Positions 5,184 through 7,434 of a DNA stretch of 7,434 nucleotides are shown here, piece by piece (positions within the stretch are counted from its first letter, which is position 1; each line of letters begins with the position of its first letter). The notes beneath the pieces are model-generated. The model was not told the origin of the DNA. It saw only the letters and a list, made by a program, of their open reading frames with translations, and did no database searches. The DNA lies in contig JADGQE010000191.1 of the NCBI GenBank assembly GCA_017882055.1, forward strand, positions 1-7,434, written 5' to 3'. The position numbers and the translations under genes are program-made. The DNA is from Thermoflexales bacterium (GTDB lineage Bacteria > Chloroflexota > Anaerolineae > Fen-1058).

Positions 5184-6140
5184 ATGAGTCCGTTTGTCTA
5201 TATCATCGGTGGCCTGGCAATTCTGATGTTGGTGATAGGCATTGTCGTGTCGTTGCGCGGCCGGGGCACAGTTGAGCAGCGCCTGGAGCGGTTCGCGGGC
5301 GCCAGTGAAGATGAAAAGGCCAATCAGCCGGAATCCAAGAAGAAATCTACGCCGATCGCCGACTCATTGAATCGGGCGCTGGCCGGGCGAAAAGCAGCCG
5401 AGAACCTGGCCACTCAGCTGGCTCGCGCCGATCTCAAATTGACGCCCGGCGAATTTATTGCGGTGCAGGTCATGGTAGCATTGGTCATGGGCGTCGCGGG
5501 CCAAGTTCTGGGCGGTACGATTGTGCTGGCCATTCTCATGGCTGTCATTGGCTGGTTTGCTCCGCGCTGGTTTTTGTCTTTTCGGCAAGGCAAGCGGTTG
5601 AATACTTTTAATGATCAGTTGAGCGATGCGCTGAATTTGATGGTCAATGGTTTGCGCTCTGGTTATAGCGTTATGCAAGCCATGGAGTCTGTGGCAAAGG
5701 AAATGCCTGTGCCAATCGCTGCAGAATTTGCGCGGGTCGTGCAGGAAGTGCAACTGGGCGTGACCTTCGAACAGGGCTTGACCAATATGCTGCGCCGGAT
5801 CAAGAGCGATGACTTAGATTTGCTGGTGACGGCCATCAACGTTCAGCGTGAGGTCGGCGGCAACCTGGCGGAGATTCTGGATGTGATCAGCCACACCATT
5901 CGCGAACGGGTCCGCATCAAAGGTGAGGTTCGGACGCTGACGGCCCAGGGTCGATATTCCGGCTATGTGATCAGTTTTCTGCCGATTGCACTGGGCCTGG
6001 TTCTGTTCTGTGTCAATAAGCCTTACATCTCCAGAATGTTTAGCAGTGGCTGGTGCGGCTGGGCGATGATCGTGTGCAGCCTGTTGATGATCGCTACTGG
6101 CTTTATTGCGATTCAGAAGATCGTCAATATTGAAGTATAA
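5184..6140 (+). CDS. tadB: Tad pilus platform protein TadB (T2SF domain)
   Basis: A 318-residue inner-membrane protein of the type II secretion F (GspF/PilC) superfamily, one of the two Tad platform subunits that couple CpaF to pilin insertion. It has an N-terminal helix (about 4-23), a charged Lys/Glu-rich cytoplasmic segment (26-60), two hydrophobic segments (about 92-108 and 111-127), the T2SF domain (about 144-265, with FNDQLSDALNLMVNGLRSG and the REVGGNLAEIL motif at 222-232) and two C-terminal helices (about 262-278 and 291-311). Length and topology are normal for TadB. I prefer ATG 5184 to the in-frame GTG at 5175, which would add MWA but overlaps the GGAG ribosome binding site. It lies 38 bases after cpaF and 31 before tadC, its partner. 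Confidence 0.94.
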   Translation: MSPFVYIIGGLAILMLVIGIVVSLRGRGTVEQRLERFAGASEDEKANQPESKKKSTPIADSLNRALAGRKAAENLATQLARADLKLTPGEFIAVQVMVALVMGVAGQVLGGTIVLAILMAVIGWFAPRWFLSFRQGKRLNTFNDQLSDALNLMVNGLRSGYSVMQAMESVAKEMPVPIAAEFARVVQEVQLGVTFEQGLTNMLRRIKSDDLDLLVTAINVQREVGGNLAEILDVISHTIRERVRIKGEVRTLTAQGRYSGYVISFLPIALGLVLFCVNKPYISRMFSSGWCGWAMIVCSLLMIATGFIAIQKIVNIEV

Positions 6141-6171
6141 TCAAGGGGAGGGCGATCCTGGGAGGTAAACC

Positions 6172-7104
6172 ATGTCTCCTGTCGTAATCATTCTAATCGT
6201 GGTCGCGGTGCTGGTGCTGATTCTGGTTGTCGGCCGCGGATCGCGTAAATCGTCTGATTCACTGCAGGCCCGTCTGGCTGAGTACAGTATGCGTGAACAG
6301 CCGGCCAGCCTCGAAGAAATCGAGATGTCGATGCCGTTTAGCGAACGCGTACTGTTGCCCCTGGTACAGCGTTCGTCTGAATTCATGGTGCGCTTCACAC
6401 CGGCTCGAACGCTGGAATCCACTCGCCACAAGCTCGATCTGGCGGGTAACCCGAATAACTGGTCGCCCTCCGAATTCTTCGGTATCCGCCTGATCGCGGC
6501 GATTGTCCTGGGCCTATTGATCTTTTTGCTGCTGACGTTTGTGGCCAAGGCGGAGCCTGCCGCTCAGTTTGGCATGACGGCGCTGTTCACTGTGCTAGGT
6601 TTCATGCTTCCGGCCTTGTGGCTGGGCAGCAAGATTCGAAACCGAAAAGGCTCGATCATCAAATCTTTGCCGGACGCGCTCGATCTGTTGACCATCTGCG
6701 TGGAGGCGGGCCTGGGCTTTGATCAGGCCATGCAGAAAGTTGCCGAGAAGTGGGAGGATGAGCTCAGCCGCGCTTTTGCGCGGGTGCTGCATGAGATTCG
6801 TTTGGGTAAAATCCGGCGCGAAGCTTTGCGCGATATGGCCGAACGCATGGATATATCGGATGTGACCAGCTTCATCGCCGCTATCATTCAATCGGAACAG
6901 CTGGGCGTGAGCATGGCCAAAGTGCTGCGGATTCAGTCTGATCAGATGCGGGTGCGCCGCCGCCAGCGCGCGGAAGAGAAAGCGCATCAGGCTCCGGTCA
7001 AAATGCTGTTCCCGATGGTTTTCCTGATCTTCCCGTCGATCTGGGTTGTACTGCTGGGTCCGGCTGTCTTGCAGGTGATGGCCACCAACCTGTCAGGCTT
7101 ATAG
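6172..7104 (+). CDS. tadC: Tad pilus platform protein TadC (T2SF domain)
   Basis: A 310-residue membrane protein, the second platform subunit, homologous to TadB. It has an N-terminal helix (about 3-21), a cytoplasmic region with an amphipathic stretch ending in LDLAGNPNNWSPSEFFGIR (88-106), two helices (about 104-124 and 135-152), the T2SF domain (about 164-285, with SLPDALDLLTICVEAGLGF and the SEQLGVSMAKVLRIQSDQMR block at 241-260) and a final hydrophobic segment (about 278-300). The EAGLGFDQA and QLGVSMAKVL motifs separate TadC from TadB. A strong GGAGGT (6161-6166) is 5 bases before the ATG. It is the last tad gene seen; no clear terminator follows, and comF starts 61 bases on. Confidence 0.94.
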   Translation: MSPVVIILIVVAVLVLILVVGRGSRKSSDSLQARLAEYSMREQPASLEEIEMSMPFSERVLLPLVQRSSEFMVRFTPARTLESTRHKLDLAGNPNNWSPSEFFGIRLIAAIVLGLLIFLLLTFVAKAEPAAQFGMTALFTVLGFMLPALWLGSKIRNRKGSIIKSLPDALDLLTICVEAGLGFDQAMQKVAEKWEDELSRAFARVLHEIRLGKIRREALRDMAERMDISDVTSFIAAIIQSEQLGVSMAKVLRIQSDQMRVRRRQRAEEKAHQAPVKMLFPMVFLIFPSIWVVLLGPAVLQVMATNLSGL

Positions 7105-7110
7105 GTCCCG

Positions 7111-7139
7111 TTGCTGTTCTAAAGTCTACGCAGTATCAT
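7111..7139 (+). promoter_or_regulatory. Candidate comF promoter
   Basis: TTGCTG (7111-7116) and TATCAT (7134-7139, five of six matches) are 17 bases apart in the tadC-comF gap, giving a start near 7146 and a leader of about 20 bases. The -35 matches only in its TTG. With no terminator after tadC, comF may be both read through from the tad operon and transcribed from here. Confidence 0.4.
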
Positions 7140-7165
7140 TTTTGTCTGCGATTCAGCCAGATGCC

Positions 7166-7434
7166 ATGTCTCATCGATCGGATCTGCGTGGCTTAGTGAA
7201 TCTCGAAACGCAAGGGCGGAGACTCTGGCACAGTTTGCTGGGTGCACTGTATCCCCCGCGCTGTGGTGGCTGTGGCACGATCGGCAGCCCGTGGTGCGAG
7301 ACTTGCCAGTCTGGTCTGCTTCCCGTTTATGCCCCGATGTGCGCCAAATGTGGCGAACCCAATGTCCCTCATCGGCTGTGTGCCAAGTGCCGCGAGCATC
7401 CTCTCCAGATCGACTTCATTCGTTCGGTGGTTAT
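7166..7434 (+). CDS. comF: ComF family protein, N-terminal fragment
   Basis: The first 89 codons are present and the gene runs off the window. After about 27 residues comes LYPPRCGGCG, the usual ComF opening, and a double zinc-ribbon with four CxxC pairs: Cys33/36, Cys44/47, Cys59/62 and Cys72/75. The phosphoribosyltransferase-like domain that should follow is outside the window. ComF proteins take part in natural transformation in Bacillus and Haemophilus, acting in the cytoplasm on incoming single-stranded DNA, but many bacteria carry the gene without known competence. The ATG at 7166 is the only good in-frame start; it lacks a clear Shine-Dalgarno sequence. Placement just after the tad operon on the same strand is notable. 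Confidence 0.9.
   Translation, partial: MSHRSDLRGLVNLETQGRRLWHSLLGALYPPRCGGCGTIGSPWCETCQSGLLPVYAPMCAKCGEPNVPHRLCAKCREHPLQIDFIRSVV

Overview
The window holds a Flp/Tad (tight adherence) type IV pilus locus on the + strand, flanked by the start of a recD2-like helicase gene (minus strand, left edge) and the start of a comF gene (plus strand, right edge). Gene set and order (flp, cpaB, a cpaE with an N-terminal receiver domain, cpaF, tadB, tadC), moderate GC content, and the absence of any secretin or CpaD-like gene between cpaB and cpaE suggest an envelope without a classical secretin-bearing outer membrane. My best guess is a member of the Chloroflexota (Anaerolineae-like). This rests on family knowledge and overall look, not on a search.

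Layout. 1-62: first 20 codons of a recD2-like gene, minus strand. 63-441: AT-rich divergent intergenic region with minus-strand -10 candidates, a small palindrome, and the pilin promoter. 442-588: a 48-residue Flp prepilin, too short for routine ORF calling, with a very strong Shine-Dalgarno sequence and followed by a clear intrinsic terminator (about 619-654). 657-1295: about 640 bases with no convincing gene but with structure: a long, bulged inverted repeat (about 875-1011), smaller hairpins, a candidate promoter, two doubtful small ORFs, and a good promoter (1172-1199) for the assembly operon. 1296-7104: cpaB, cpaE, cpaF, tadB and tadC, all plus strand, with 31-61 base gaps and a ribosome binding site before each, read as one operon. 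7166-7434: N-terminal 89 codons of comF with its four CxxC pairs, possibly from its own promoter.

How it works together. The pilin is made as a separate short transcript, which fits its high copy number. Its promoter core is strikingly similar to the one before cpaB, so pilin and machine are probably expressed together at different levels. CpaF is the hexameric ATPase that powers assembly, TadB and TadC are the paired membrane platform proteins, CpaE is a receiver plus MinD-like ATPase expected to place or control the machine, and CpaB is a membrane-anchored exported SAF-domain protein. Prepilin peptidase (CpaA/TadV) and TadE/F-type minor pilins are not in the window. No tRNA, rRNA, CRISPR array, IS element or phage gene was seen.
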